Shown here: piece by piece, positions 10,318 through 21,429 of the stretch
How the letters are laid out: each line of letters begins with the position of its first letter
How positions within the stretch are numbered: position 1 is the first letter of the stretch
DNA from: Cinnamomum chago
Taxonomy: Eukaryota > Streptophyta > Magnoliopsida > Laurales > Lauraceae
Assembly: GCA_038049695.1 (NCBI GenBank)
Contig: CP142456.1
Coordinates: 69,560,922 to 69,624,921 of the forward strand
Length of the DNA stretch: 64,000 nt
Direction: 5' to 3'
Made by a program: the position numbers and the translations under genes
The notes under the pieces: generated by a model
The model's database searches: none
Told to the model about the DNA's origin: nothing
Seen by the model: the letters and a program-made list of their open reading frames with translations, nothing else

Positions 10318-12822
10318 GCTAAGAAAAGATTTAATGCAAATGTCCAAGGTAATTTAAGTCTTTCAAATTAAGAATACCCACATTCAATGCAAATGCCCAA
10401 GGGAATTTAAGTCTTTCAAATGAAGAATACCCACATTCAATGCTTAGAAAAGATTTAATGCATATGTCTGACACGACTCGAGCCCGAGATTAAGATTAAT
10501 CCGAGTTAACCCCGAGTCGCATCGCATATTACTCCCGTGAATCTCAATGCATTAAAATTCACAAGGGATAACGAATACATCTTATGCAGAATATTAACAA
10601 ATGTACATTGCTCATGGGAAACAAAATCCATTTACACTATATATACAAACTAATCACTTGCATACTTAAATACAATGTAAGGATTAAAAGTACAAAGTTC
10701 CATTCTATTTTACAATACAGTTTTCCTTTCTCAAACTCTCATCAAAATTTTCATTTCCATTCTACTAGTCCTCCTGGAGGAACCGTAGTGGACGTCTCCG
10801 GTGGCGCTGTGGCCTCAAAAGGACCGGCATGGGCAGCTGTGCCTGTAATGCCATCAATAATAATATGAATTTGACAATTCAGCAATGTATAAACAATTAT
10901 ACGATTACACATGTTAATTACACATTTAATTCATCTAACTCATGGTTAGACAACACAACTCCAATTCATAATCAATGAGAGTCTTATATTTGGCAAACTA
11001 CAATAGCATTTCACATTTCCATTCATGTCTTCCTTAAAAGGAAGAATTCCATATTCATTTCCATCTTCCTGAAAAGGAATGATTCCATCTTCCACACGGA
11101 AGGATTCATATATTTTGTGGGACTTATCAGAGCCCGGGCGAGGGACCACTGATATCACCACGGAGCTCCGGAACGCCCCCAAATAATCTGTTGCAGCAAA
11201 CACAGCTCTAATGAGCTTACAGAAATCACCATGTAATGTCAGACTCAAAAGTAACAATATAATAATTCCATTCCATTACAATTAACGGATTCAATTTAAT
11301 TTCTATTTACTGTTCAATGTTCCATTATTCCATTATTTAATACCAACCATTAGGATGTAATCCTCAGTTCTTTAATGTACGTATTATTTTTGATGACATC
11401 ACAGTTTATGTGAATTTTGTACATTAACATCCCTTTAATCAACATCCATGGTGGTAAAACAAATATTATTAGCCTTGAGATGATCAAAAGGCTTTATCTT
11501 TCAAATTCAGAAAGACATTCTGAAATTATAGCAATCTCACACAACCGATCAATGTATTAATAGTTATCTTTGAAAGCTCATATGAACCTTGGTTAACCTT
11601 TTGGTTAACATATACTTCACTTTGGATCAAAATCCAACGATAATATTTTATGGAAATATTAATAAATTCCTTAGTTACTAATCGCACTATAATTAGCCTT
11701 TAAACTGATTTTCATTGACCATTTATGATCCTAAAACCAAAAATTAACTCAAAAGCGGCCTAAATTTTGTCCCAGTTAAGTGACAGTCCGATCAATCGGA
11801 CCTACAACGAACCTAGTTGCATACTCCTAAACCGATCTTTTTCTTTCCTCTTTCTCTACATTCACTTCATAACCTGCATAATCAAAATGGAACCTCCTGT
11901 TCCCCCATCAATAACCATCTCCATACACATCAAAATCACACTTCTATTCATCATGCAATCCATTTAAACAATCTACAACTCAAATAAAATTCCAAACAAA
12001 AGGTCCAAGTTACAATAAAACTCAAGAAACACCATACTAAACACAATTAATTGTTTATACTTGCCTCTAGTTGCAATTTGACACAAAAATCACTTGTTCC
12101 TTGAGTTTGAGATCAAAACCCCTTTGTTTCAACCTCTATTTGATTCAAAATCACCAACCTCTAAGCCAAACAAACCCACTTGATGAAGAAGGTAATGAAA
12201 TCACTTTTCCTCTCTAAAATCCCTTGAAAACTCCTTGATTCAACACTTCACTCAAGCACTGGAAGAAGAAAATGAAAAAGAAACCATGACAGCAACATGA
12301 GTTTAGGTCTCTTGAAGTCTCTGGAATGAAACCTCCCTATGACATGTAGCTAGGGTCATTTGACACTTAACACATGCATTTTTACACATGACCCCTTTAT
12401 ATTATGCATATTTCCAAGTCAAGTCAATTTAAGACTCATTTGACTCATGTTAAGTCAAATGAAAACGCGTGTATTATGAAAGTTGTTGTACTCATCGAGA
12501 TACACACGATGGTATCAAATTTCACCGTACTTGACGAAATACACATAAACACGTATTTACAAATAAGTCCTTAATTCCATCAAGTTGAGTCTAAAATCAA
12601 CTACATTAAGACAATCTCTTCTTAAGTCGGTCATTACGCTCAATTCATCTATTTAAGCGTAATTTGATTCATTTCAATCATTAACTATAAGTAAATTGAT
12701 TAATCATGATTAAATCACGTTAATCTCGAGTAATTAGAGTTAATCTTGATTAACTCGGGTTGGAATGTAACAATATCCAAGGTAATTTAAGTCTTTCAAA
12801 TTAAGAATACCCACATTCAATG
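10318..12822 (+). repeat. Tandem repeat (about 60 bp), split by an insertion
   Basis: Units share AAGAAAAGATTTAATGC, AATTTAAGTCTTTCAAAT and AAGAATACCCACATTCAATG. Two units lie at 10,318-10,443. A third begins at 10,444, is interrupted at about 10,464 and resumes at 12,773-12,822. The interruption dates the 2.3-kb insertion as younger than the repeat. Confidence 0.72.
10465..12772 (-). mobile_element. Probable solo LTR, about 2.3 kb
   Basis: The segment interrupting the tandem repeat starts TGTCTGACAC and ends GGAATGTAACA on +, so it has TG...CA ends in either orientation. It has no coding domain of a retroelement. Near the left end, on the minus strand, an acceptor-like GGCATTACAG precedes an open, acidic stretch (about 10,830-10,760), resembling the end region of the solo LTRs at 43.7 and 47.8 kb; this suggests minus orientation. 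The target duplication is not clear (GCATA versus ATATC), so boundaries may be off by a few bases. Confidence 0.55.
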
Positions 12823-12984
12823 CTCTTTGGTCTGGGGCTTGGACTTTGAAGCATATTTCAACCGTGCTCCAAAGTGAGATCATGAACAGAATAAATTAGT
12901 TCGTACGTTGGGGCCCTTGATAATTTCGACACTATTGTGAAGCTTTAACAGGATTGAATCATTTTAAGGAACCTCATGGGTACG
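12823..12984. other. Unassigned spacer
   Basis: Short unannotated DNA between the tandem repeat and repeat B. Nothing recognised. Confidence 0.4.
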
Positions 12985-13310
12985 TAGGGTTTTTTTTTTT
13001 TTGTACCCCAGCAAGGAAGCCACACAACGCACCCATGAGAGAGTTTGCACACACAAAGAGAGAGCCTGCACTCGTCAGAGGAGAATCCGCACATATGCGG
13101 GAAGAGTTCACCAACACGCCTGTTGCCATTGGCCTTTGTCAGCTTCACAGAGAATACAATTCCTAAAAAAGCACCCGTTGAATAGAATACGCTCAAGAGA
13201 ATAGTATTTTTGGGGGTTTTTTTAGCAAAAAAAAAGTTATAAATAAACTCAATAATTAGAAATCAATGATAATTAAGAACTTAAATTTATACCAAAAAGG
13301 ATATCTAAAA
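12985..13310 (+). repeat. Dispersed repeat B, copy 1
   Basis: Shares with 53,690-53,985 a long block in the same orientation, including GTTGCCATTGGCCTTTGTCA, GCTTCACAGAGAATACAATT and CCTAAAAAAGCACCC, and further on AACTTAAATTTATACC. The 5' part is a run of degenerate GCACA/GAGAG motifs. No TIRs or target duplications were recognised and no protein gene is credible. Confidence 0.7.
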
Positions 13311-14018
13311 ATGTGGGTGTTTATATTGATAAAATTGCCCATATCGCAGCCTATTAGTGCTTAAACATTAAAATAAGTTCAATTTCTCTTTGTAATATTT
13401 TGTACACCGTATAAAAATAAAAGAAGAATCTACTTGCACATCATTTATAAAAACTTAAATATTTAGTTGTAACATTTTGTAACTTCCACTACCTAAATAA
13501 TCCTGTTGGGATGGCATCATATTTGGTGTGTCAATGTTACAAAATCACATTTGAATCAATTACAAATCTATGTTTTTTAGTAGGCCCATTCATGCCTGCG
13601 TGCGTGTGTGGAGAAATGTCCATTATTGTTCAGTGGTCAAAAAAGTTTTGACATAATTGTCAAGGCAGCACTGGTTCATTTATGCCAGTGCTTTTAATGG
13701 GCATTATTGGGGATATTGCAACAAGTCCATTTATACCATTATGGCTGATCATCCAGACATTACCTGGTTCGCCAATTTGTTTTGTTCAAGTTGTGTAGAA
13801 ATCAAAGATAGGCGCGTGAATATGCAATGCATATATGATCACGATTGACATCCAACGTACAGTTAATTAAAAAGAAAATATAGCATTAAAAGTTGCAAGG
13901 TCAATCAACTACCAGTATTTCATTTTTGCATCTCACTCACCTATCAATCGATATCTCATCCACAATTAAAGAGAATAAAATGTTAACTTTTTCCATTTGT
14001 CAGGTTCAAAATGTAAGG
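13311..14018. other. AT-rich spacer, nothing recognised
   Basis: AT-rich single-copy-looking DNA. The small frame at 13,657-13,848 has no recognisable signature or splice context. Confidence 0.4.
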
Positions 14019-14021
14019 GGT

Positions 14022-14226
14022 CACTACACCAAAAATCGAAAATTGGAACGGAAAAGCGTTCCTAATCCTCCCGTTCCTAATTCGTTAAACCGTTCCAATT
14101 TCCGTTCCAATTTGGTACCAACCGTTCCTAATCCAAATTGGAACGGAAATTGGAACGGTTTAACGGATTAGGAACGGGAGGATTAGGAACGCTTTTCCGT
14201 TCCAATTTCCGATTTTTGGTGTAGTG
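14022..14226. mobile_element. CACTA-type MITE, near-perfect 205-bp palindrome
   Basis: Starts CACTACACCAAAAATCG and ends with its inverse (CGATTTTTGGTGTAGTG). It is flanked by a 3-bp target duplication GGT (14019-14021 and 14227-14229), the size expected for CACTA elements. The two arms are complementary along almost the whole length, built from repeated TTCCAATT and GTTCCTAA words, leaving only a short loop near GGTACC (about 14,115-14,121). It has no coding capacity. Confidence 0.88.
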
Positions 14227-14235
14227 GGTTTAATC

Positions 14236-14542
14236 TGAATAACACAACTCAAGAACCTTGAATCAAATATATAAAGGCATACCTAGATCCATAGCTTTCT
14301 TAGGTTTTCTTCTCTTTGGATGTTCTCTTTGGTGGGGTTTATAACTCTCTGCAACTTTCATTTCTCAGTGATGGTTGCTTATAAGGATTTCAAGTATAGA
14401 GAGTTACCCAAGGTGTTTTATTTTATAGTTCCAAAAGCATCCCTTCCATCAAGCGACACCAGCCATTAGATTTCCTTAATGACAGTGAATGAGTAAGAAT
14501 GAAAAGACACGAAAAGCAAATCAACATGCATGCATCCATTCA

Positions 14543-14580
<38 letters not shown>

Positions 14581-14619
14581 TAGGTGGTCATGTGGACCAC
14601 CTTAAATGGTGTTCCAACA
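14236..14619 (-). repeat. 3' LTR of the copia element (boundary tentative)
   Basis: On + it runs from TGAATAACAC to GTGTTCCAACA, giving TG...CA ends. The inner boundary is supported by an adjacent polypurine tract on - (CCAAGTGGGAGAC, 14620-14632). It contains a (GA)n microsatellite at 14,549-14,577. The outer boundary is inferred from the TG only, as no partner LTR exists. Confidence 0.5.
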
Positions 14620-14632
14620 GTCTCCCACTTGG
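14620..14632 (-). promoter_or_regulatory. Copia polypurine tract
   Basis: CCAAGTGGGAGAC on the minus strand immediately before TGTTGGAACACC, the inferred start of the 3' LTR. A CAAGTGGGAGA-type tract is common in plant copia elements. Confidence 0.65.
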
Positions 14633-15162
14633 TGCACGTGACCACATGCATATATCTCGATTTTTTTAGGTAAATATAATTTTAAGGAAACTCAAAATTA
14701 AAAAAAATGACTTTGACTGGTGCACCACTTTGAAAAAACAATTTTCATTCAACTTTTATGCCATTCTTTAATCTGTGATTAGTCAAAAATACTAATGTGA
14801 ATTGTAGTGGTCACATATCATTATTGACACATTTCCTTCCACAATCACAACATCAATATTCTTCCCTAATCAGGTCTTTAATAAGGATCAAAATAGGATC
14901 TTAACACGGCAATCCTATTTTAAAGGGTACTTTAATGCCATAACCTTACATTTTCACTTTATCCACATTAATCACATGTGATGACAAAAATAAGGTAAGA
15001 ATGACGAAATCGTTTCTTTTATTGCAACTGTAATGATCAAAGTACATACTGTCAAACAAACATAAACATATAAATCCTAATAATGCAGTTCATACAAGCC
15101 CATATTTAGTACATGTCCATTATAGGCCATCAAAGGTAATGCCTTCGTTAGTGGATCTGTAA

Positions 15163-15786
15163 TCATGAGGTCCGTTGGAGCCCCAATAATTGAGACCAAA
15201 CGGTCTCGTACTTTATATTTTTAGACAAGATATTTAACTTAGATTTACTTGAACATATGTCGTTTTTGGCAAAGCGCGTCGTTGCATCATTATCGCAGTA
15301 AATTTCCAGAGGCTCGGAGATTTGATCCATGATCCTAAGTCCTGATATAAAATTACGCAACCACATTGCATGACCCGTGGCTTCAAAGCATGCCACAAAC
15401 TCTGCATGAAATGTGGAAGGAGTGGTTAGTGATTGCTTTGCACTTCTCCACAAAATCACCCCACCGAATAAAAGGAAGATGTATGCGGAAGTTGACCTCC
15501 TAGTGTCGAGACATCCAGCAAAGTCTAAATCTGAGTATCCTATCACCTCCAAATGATCAGATCTCTTATATGTGAGCATGTATTTGCTAGTACCACGTAG
15601 ATACCATAAAATCTTCTTGACCCCGATCCAATGTGCCATGCCCGGATCACTTTGGTATCTACTCAACATTCCGACTGCAAAGCTGATATTTGGTCTGGTA
15701 CAAGTCTGTACGTACATCAGCCTCCTTTTGCGGCTGATTACGGATATTTGTTCATTTGTTCCCTTTCTATTTTGTTCCTTGGACAT
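15163..15786 (-). pseudogene. Copia RNase H domain and RT tail
   Basis: A 207-codon frame contains TCTRPNISFAVGMLSRY, the RNase H entry YSDLDFAGCLDTRRSTSAYI and a FHAEFVACFEA motif (normally AEAEY). It ends in a truncated KYETV region. RNase H degrades the RNA strand during reverse transcription. The catalytic DSDWAG motif is changed to YSDLDFAG, which is seen in some lineages. It is separated from the RT frame by a frameshift at about 15,740-15,790. Confidence 0.85.
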
Positions 15787-16742
15787 TGATCCTTACTAAA
15801 TTTGTCTCCCTTAATAATGGGTGTATGTTGTAGCCTACACCCTTCCATATGAAATCTTTTAAGAATAGTATTGATGTAGGCTTCTTGAAATAACCCAAGT
15901 AATCCTCGAGATATGTCCCGAAAGATCTCGATTCCTATTACAAAGGTTGATTCGCCCATATCTTTCATATCAAAATTATTCTCAAGATATCCTTTGGTCT
16001 CACGAATCATACCAAGGTCGTTACTAGCCAATAAAATATCGTCAACATACAGGACTAAAATTATAAACTTATTCCCACTTATTTTGAGATAGATGCAATG
16101 GTCAACAACATTCTCGGTGAAACCAAATGCTATGATAATGTTGTTGAACTTTAGATACCATTGTCTAGAAGCTTGTTTAAGACCATATATTGACTTTTTT
16201 AATTTATATACTGGTTTATTGTTACCTTATTCAACGAAACCTTCAGGTTGGTCCATGTATACATCCTCTTCTAGATTTTCATTTAGAAAGGCAGTCTTGA
16301 CGTCCATTTGATGTAACTCTAAGTTAAAATGAGCTACAAGGGCCAAAACAATTTTGAATGAAACTTTCTTTGATACAGGGTAATATGTTTCGTTATAATC
16401 AACACCTTCTCTCTGAGTAAAACCCTTGGCTACAAGTCGGGCTTTAAATCGTTCGACCTTTCCTTTGGAATCTCTTTTGGTCTTAAAGATCCATTTACAA
16501 CGAACAGTTTTGGATCCCTTAGGAAGCTCAACAAGATCCCAAACTTTATTTTCAGCCATGGATTTTAATTCATCTGTCATAGATTCCATCCATTTATCAG
16601 AAATGTCACTGTTGATGGCTTTTTTTTGTGTTCTAGGATCTTCTTTTATTCCAATATATGCCTCTTCCAAACACACAGCATAATCATCTGTAATAGCAGG
16701 TCTTTTTACTCGAGTTGACCTTCTCAATTCTTCTATATTCAT
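15738..16742 (-). pseudogene. Copia reverse transcriptase domain, frameshifted
   Basis: Two frames (16227-16742 and 15738-16031) hold the copia RT. The first carries VRCKWIFKTKRDSKGKVERF, ARLVAKGFTQREGVDYNETY, HQMDVKTAFLNENLEEDVYM and ends at QPEGFVE. Between them lies the palm region (KLKKSIYGLKQASRQWY and a YVDDILLA-type box around 16,040-16,200), readable only with stops. The second begins ASNDLGMIRETKGYL and continues FDMKDMGESTFVIGIEI. The frame is closed by several in-frame stops, so no active enzyme is expected. Confidence 0.86.
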
Positions 16743-16826
16743 TTCACTTACATTTGGTTGTGTAACTTTTGGAATTTGATCACCTTCAACAGTTTGTCCA
16801 GGGAGTGTTTCATTGTTGATGGGTTG

Positions 16827-17919
16827 CTATTCCACTTGAGTATCGATGTTCATGTTATCAAGAGTAACATCTTGTTCATTCAGTTGTAATTGTACCTCTT
16901 GAATATCAACATCAAGTGGAACAACTATGCCACTTCTATTAGGTAATATTACATCCCTGACTTCTTCATAATTGATATTTTTTATGCCACAACTCCCACT
17001 ATTTTGGTGATTCCCTAAAACCTTGGCATTATTGGATTCCATAATCCTAGTGGTATAATTAGGATAGTAAAACCTATACCCCTTAGACCTTTCCGGATAA
17101 CCGATAAAATATGTAGTTACTGTTCTAGGGTCTAATTTCATTTCTTGTGGGTTAAACACTTTTCACTTCAGATGGACATCCCCAGATTCGAAAATGGTTT
17201 AGGCTGGGTTTTCTACCAGTCCATAACTCAAAAGGAGTTTTAGGAACTGCTTTACTAGGCACACGGTTTAAAATGTACGTTGTCATCTTTAGTGCTTCAT
17301 CCCACATAGATCCGGGTAATGTGGTATTCCTAACCATATCCATCAACGTCCTATTTCTCTTCTCAGCAACACCATTCTGCTGAGGCGTTCCAGGCATTGT
17401 GTATTGGGCAACAATGCCTTCTTGTTCAAGGAATCTTGCAAATGGACTCGGGTTACGACCTGATTCGGTGTATCTTTCATAATATTCCCCACCCCTATCC
17501 GACCTCACAACTTTAATTCGTTTATCTAATTGCTTTTCTACTTCAGCTTTGAATATTTTGAAAACATTTAAGGCTTCAGATTTTTCTTTAATTAGATAAA
17601 CATAACCATAACGTGAGTAGTCGTCAATGAAGGTGTTGAAATATGCTTCACCCGTAAAATAAGGTATATGCATTTTACCGCAGATATTTGCATGGATTAA
17701 TTCGAGAAGCTCAGAACACCTTGTGGCAGTTTTCTTGATTGTCTTACCTTGTTTACCCTTGATACAATCAATGCACACACCGAAATCAATGAAGTCAAGG
17801 TTTGATAATAACCCATCCTTCACTAATCTCACCATTCTTTCTCGCAAGATGTGTCCCAGTCTTTTATGCCAAGGGTTAGAGTTCTCATTTATGACTCCTC
17901 TTTTCATGCCAATGTTCAT
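16827..17919 (-). pseudogene. Copia integrase and linker
   Basis: Contains the H-H-C-C zinc motif (HKRLGH ... CIDCIKGKQGK, about 17,750-17,870). The core has D in the changed HANICG motif (normally HTDICG), D in VVRSDRGGEYY and E in GTPQQNGVAEKRNRTL, followed by the conserved FELWTGRKPSLNHFRIWGC tail. The first catalytic Asp therefore appears to be Asn. The linker continues from 17,159 in another frame (DPRTVTTYFIGYPERSKGYR). An intact protein would integrate element cDNA. Confidence 0.85.
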
Positions 17920-19175
17920 CCAATAATTAATGTGTTGGGCATAAAGTGATTGTGCATACGCTGAATCTAACCTTTATCTATACAATCCATCATAAAAAAA
18001 TCCATTTCCAACTAAAATAGCATTTTTATAAACTTGTATCAATCCATGTTCAAAATTAATACAAAACCATCATGATCCAATTTTGAAATAGAAATTAAAT
18101 TCCTAGCTATATCTGGTACATAGAAAGTATCATGGAATCCTGTCCAGCACAAGTTGGTAGGTGCCTATAGCCTCAACTCTCGATCCCTGTCGGTTCCCCA
18201 TCATGATGGTTCGTCGACCATCACTTGGACTCCGCTTTGAAAGAAATCCATGCACACAACTAGATATGTGAACGGTTGCACCAGAGTCAAAACCACCAGG
18301 TATTTGATGGGACATCTGCTAAATTAGTTTCTGAACAAACAAGAGATAAATTACTATGATTACCTCTTGATTCGAACCAAGTTTTTCTTTTCAGACAGTC
18401 CAATTTGAAATGGCCATTCTTTCCACAGAAGAAACACTTCTTTGTGGCCCTTTTCTTCTTTCCGACTTTTCACCTTCCTTTGGAACTTTGGTCTTATCCT
18501 TTTTCTTTCCTTTAAATTTATTTTTGGAGACAATGTTGACTGTATTTTTCCCCTCAGCCTTCAGCCTCCGCTTTTCTTGATCACATCTAGCAATCAATTA
18601 ATTTATAGTCCACGGAGTCGAGTTCTTATTATATGCCACTTTGAATGGGCCAAAAGAGGGAGGGAGAGAGTCAAGGACGAACTGGATTAAATATCCTTCT
18701 GATACACTCATGTCAACATCGTCTAGTTCAGCAGCAAGATTCGTCATGGTTAAAATATGCTCTCTTACTCCCATGGTCCCATCATATTTTAAATTTGTTA
18801 ATCGGTTCATTAGATATGCACCTAAGGCCTTGTCTGTTATCTCAAATTGCTTTTTCACTAAATCAAGGAGATCCTTAGCATTATCCTTAATTATAAGTGA
18901 TCCCCTTATGCTTTTAGAAATAGAATTTGAGATAATTGTAAGGCAAACTTTATTGCATCTCATCTATTTATCATAATTTGCTTTATTCCGACTGAACTCA
19001 TTTCTGCAGCCTTTGGGGGCATAGGTTCATCAACGGCCATATCCAATTCTAGATAGGTAAAGGTCAGCATCAACATGTCTAACCAATCAACAAAGTTCGA
19101 GCCATCTAAAATGAGAATGGGCCCTAAGTAGGAGGGCAAGGTCATAGATTTGGAGGCTGTAAAATAAATATACAC
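17920..19175 (-). pseudogene. gag: Copia gag and protease region
   Basis: The gag start reads KSMTLPSYLGPILILDGSNF followed by VDWLDMLMLTF (about 19,050-19,150). It continues as LLDLVKKQFEITDKALGAYL and MTNLAAELDDVDMSVSEGYL, the UBN2-type gag of copia elements. A lysine-rich stretch (about 18,440-18,600) precedes the remains of a zinc knuckle (GHFKLDC type, about 18,390-18,420). The protease is recognisable as GFDSGATVHISSCVHGF (about 18,240-18,300), with DSGAT for the usual DSGAS or DSGAT catalytic motif. Frames change several times. Confidence 0.8.
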
Positions 19176-19681
19176 ACATTAAATTTATGCTTTAAATTAA
19201 AAAATAATAGCATTGAGAATAATGGTACATCATTGTAATTCTACCTTTGGGTTGAAAACAAAATGTGAATTACCACTCTCCTATAATCAATAAGACCATA
19301 TTAATAAAACATGTCTCAAATTAATTGACTTTACCTTTAGGTCATAGAACAATTAACCCTCGATATGTTTATTAAGCATGTCTTATTCCAATTTTTAAAT
19401 TATGAAAAGGATTATCAAACCTTTGGGCAGATACTCAATCTTATAAATGAAATTGCCATATAGTGTCATTGTTTATCACACAATTGGATTAGTGATTTAT
19501 TTCATTATAAAATCAAAAACAGAATTTAATCATAACCGGACCACTTTGGTGACTACCAAATTAATCAAAAATTCTGCATTTGAATTAATATATACAACAA
19601 CATTGTGTGATCTCATAAGTCCTTTTATATCATCATAAGTAATATGGATTTATAAATCATTGAATGTCCCAAATTATCTAG
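19176..19681 (-). other. Copia 5' leader remnant
   Basis: AT-rich stretch upstream of gag with loosely repeated CCTTTGGG / CCTTTAGG words about 80-100 bp apart. It carries no LTR and no tRNA-complementary primer site. It is bounded on the right by a CACTA-like end. Confidence 0.45.
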
Positions 19682-20130
19682 CACTACTAGAAAAAAGGGT
19701 TTTTATATCGACTAAAAACCGATATAAAAGACCTATATATTATATCGGTTTTTCAGTAAACTTCAAATCGATATAAGTACCCCCGATATAATAAATAACT
19801 ATAACCGATATAATATGTGTATTATTTCATATCGGTTTTTGGACAACTGATGTCTTTTAAACCTGAAATTATAACACATATTACTATAAAACCTATATAA
19901 AAAAAAGTGAAACCGATATAAAAAATATTTATAATATCGGTTTTCGGAGAACTGATGTGTTTTGAAACTAAAATTATAGCATACATTACTATAAAACCGA
20001 TATAAAAAAGAGTGAAACCGATATAAAAATTATTTATAATATCGGTTATAAAGGGCTTTGTTATATCGGTTTTTTGGGATTGTATTATATCGTTTGTTCT
20101 GTAACTGATTTAATATTATATATGCATTTT
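19682..20130 (+). mobile_element. One-sided CACTA-like terminus with sub-terminal repeats
   Basis: Starts CACTACTAGAAAAAAGGG, a typical CACTA (EnSpm) terminus. The next 400 bp hold many copies of AACCGATATA and its complement TATATCGGTT in both orientations, as expected for the sub-terminal transposase-binding region. I could not find the matching inverted terminus (CTAGTAGTG) in the window, so this is either half of an element cut by a later rearrangement or an element whose other end has diverged. Confidence 0.6.
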
Positions 20131-20159
20131 TTTTTATAAATTGTCCTTCTAGAAAGGGT

Positions 20160-20480
20160 CGGGTGACCGTGGCGGCTAGCCGCCCTTTGCAAGGGGGCTA
20201 ACCGCCAGACCCACGGTCAGCTTTCCAGTAAGCATTTTTTTTCAGGATGATTTTCTGTGCTTCCTGCGGCTAACCGCCAGTGCACCTACGGCTAGCCGTA
20301 GTGCTAACCGTGGGATTACGGTTTGATTTCCAGAGACCAGTTTTTTCAGAACCATCTTGCGGTCACCCCTACGGTTGCCTCACGGCTAGCCCCCAACTTT
20401 TCCTGCGGCTAGCCGTGAGCCATCCTGATTTGAATTTTCTGACCGTTATTTGAAAGCGGCTAGCCGCTGGTCTAAAAGGG
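20160..20480. repeat. Cluster of CGGCTAGCCG-type hairpins
   Basis: Four inverted-repeat units in about 310 bp are built on GGCTAGCC/GGTTAGCC words: 20,166-20,219, about 20,267-20,323, about 20,358-20,422 and about 20,455-20,505. The first pairs GACCGTGGCGGCTAGCCGCC with its complement 54 bp on. A TATA-like CTATAAATC follows at 20,510-20,518. The layout resembles the GGTCGACC hairpins in the solo LTR at 45.4-45.9 kb and suggests a retroelement LTR fragment. Confidence 0.55.
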
Positions 20481-20529
20481 CCAGCCGCCAATATAGCCGT
20501 TGGATGTTTTCTATAAATCTGGAGCTTCT

Positions 20530-21070
20530 TTCCCTTTTCCAGTGGACTCTTTTGAGAGAGCTTTTGCATGCTATTTTCTTCCCAACATATCTAAGCTCTC
20601 AAATCTGATCTTCTTCCAAACACTCATGTAGTAGATTTAGGAAAATCCCAGAGCTTCATTAGCTCCAAGATGAGTGTTGTGTGAGAAGAGTTTCTCTAGG
20701 ATCCCTTACTGTGCATGAATGCCATATCCATGTTACCCTAGAGGACCAGACCTCTAACCACTTAAAAAGCACACTAAGGAACAAGAGAAATTAATATTAC
20801 AACATGGATTGCCAAAAGCCCCTTTTAGTAACTCATTTCTTCAAAAAGTAAAACACTCACAAAAATTGTCTACGATGGAAGCATTCAACTTGCAGACCAA
20901 TCAAAAACTACATTGACCAAAAAAAAAATCTAAGCATTTAGGATTCACAATATAAACATCTACTAGAAGGGCAAAAGCAAGACACTACAACATATCCCAA
21001 AAAAAAACCAATTATATGATATTAAAATACATGCAAGGAAAAAGAGTTAAAATTCATTTATCGAACTCAC
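20530..21070. other. Unassigned DNA
   Basis: CT-rich then A-rich sequence. It may be transcribed LTR leader next to the hairpin cluster and then intron-like DNA next to the HAD pseudogene. No gene signature was seen. Confidence 0.35.
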
Positions 21071-21429
21071 CTGCAAGGAAACAATCAAGACCATGGAAGC
21101 GCTCCTGCAACCAATATCAGTAATATAGAAAAAAAGGAAAAAGTCAGCCTCATTTCATAGGAGTGGAAAAAGTAAAGATGTAGTCCATTAAATAGATAAT
21201 TTAAAAACACTTACAAGTCCTATAAGAATTTCAAGATAAAGTATGGCAAAACTTTAGTTGCGGACTGAGGAAACAAGAAGTTTAACTCCCTGCAAAAAAA
21301 TCCATGCATGCAATGTATGCTTAGAGAAAGAGAGAGAGTTGAATACCAAAACAAAATAAATTTAAGTTGTTATCATCCTACAGCCTTGGCCTCATCCATC
21401 AACCTTGGAACTCCATGTCTAGGCTCCAC
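21071..21429 (-). pseudogene. HAD-superfamily hydrolase fragment (At4g39970-like), three exons, stop-bearing
   Basis: Three short minus-strand exons with canonical splice sites line up in order with a plant haloacid-dehalogenase-like hydrolase. Exon 21382-21429 reads VEPRHGVPRLMDEAKA, after a CAG acceptor and before GT. Exon 21215-21289 reads GVKLLVSSVRN-stop-SFAIL and ends EILIGL before GTAAGTG. Exon 21071-21104 reads ERFHGLDCFLAG before GTGAGT. Phases join (0, 0, then 1). The family reads EPRPGV..LMDEAKAAGKKL and ERFQGLDCFLAGDD here, from memory. The TAA in the middle exon and the lack of flanking exons make it a pseudogene. Intact enzymes are plastid or cytosolic phosphatases. Confidence 0.75.

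Larger units (their letters stand above)
14236..19681 (-). mobile_element. Decayed Ty1-copia element, 5' LTR missing
   Basis: On the minus strand it reads gag, integrase, reverse transcriptase, RNase H, 3' untranslated region, polypurine tract, 3' LTR: the copia order. All domains are broken by stops or frameshifts. To the right the leader (about 19,180-19,680) ends abruptly at a CACTA-like terminus (CACTACTAG at 19,682) without a primer-binding site or second LTR, so the 5' end has been lost. The target duplication cannot be tested. Confidence 0.82.

Noticed and set aside
20369-20569. 66-codon minus-strand ORF
   Set aside because: Reads through the CGGCTAGCCG hairpins; composition is explained by the palindromes.
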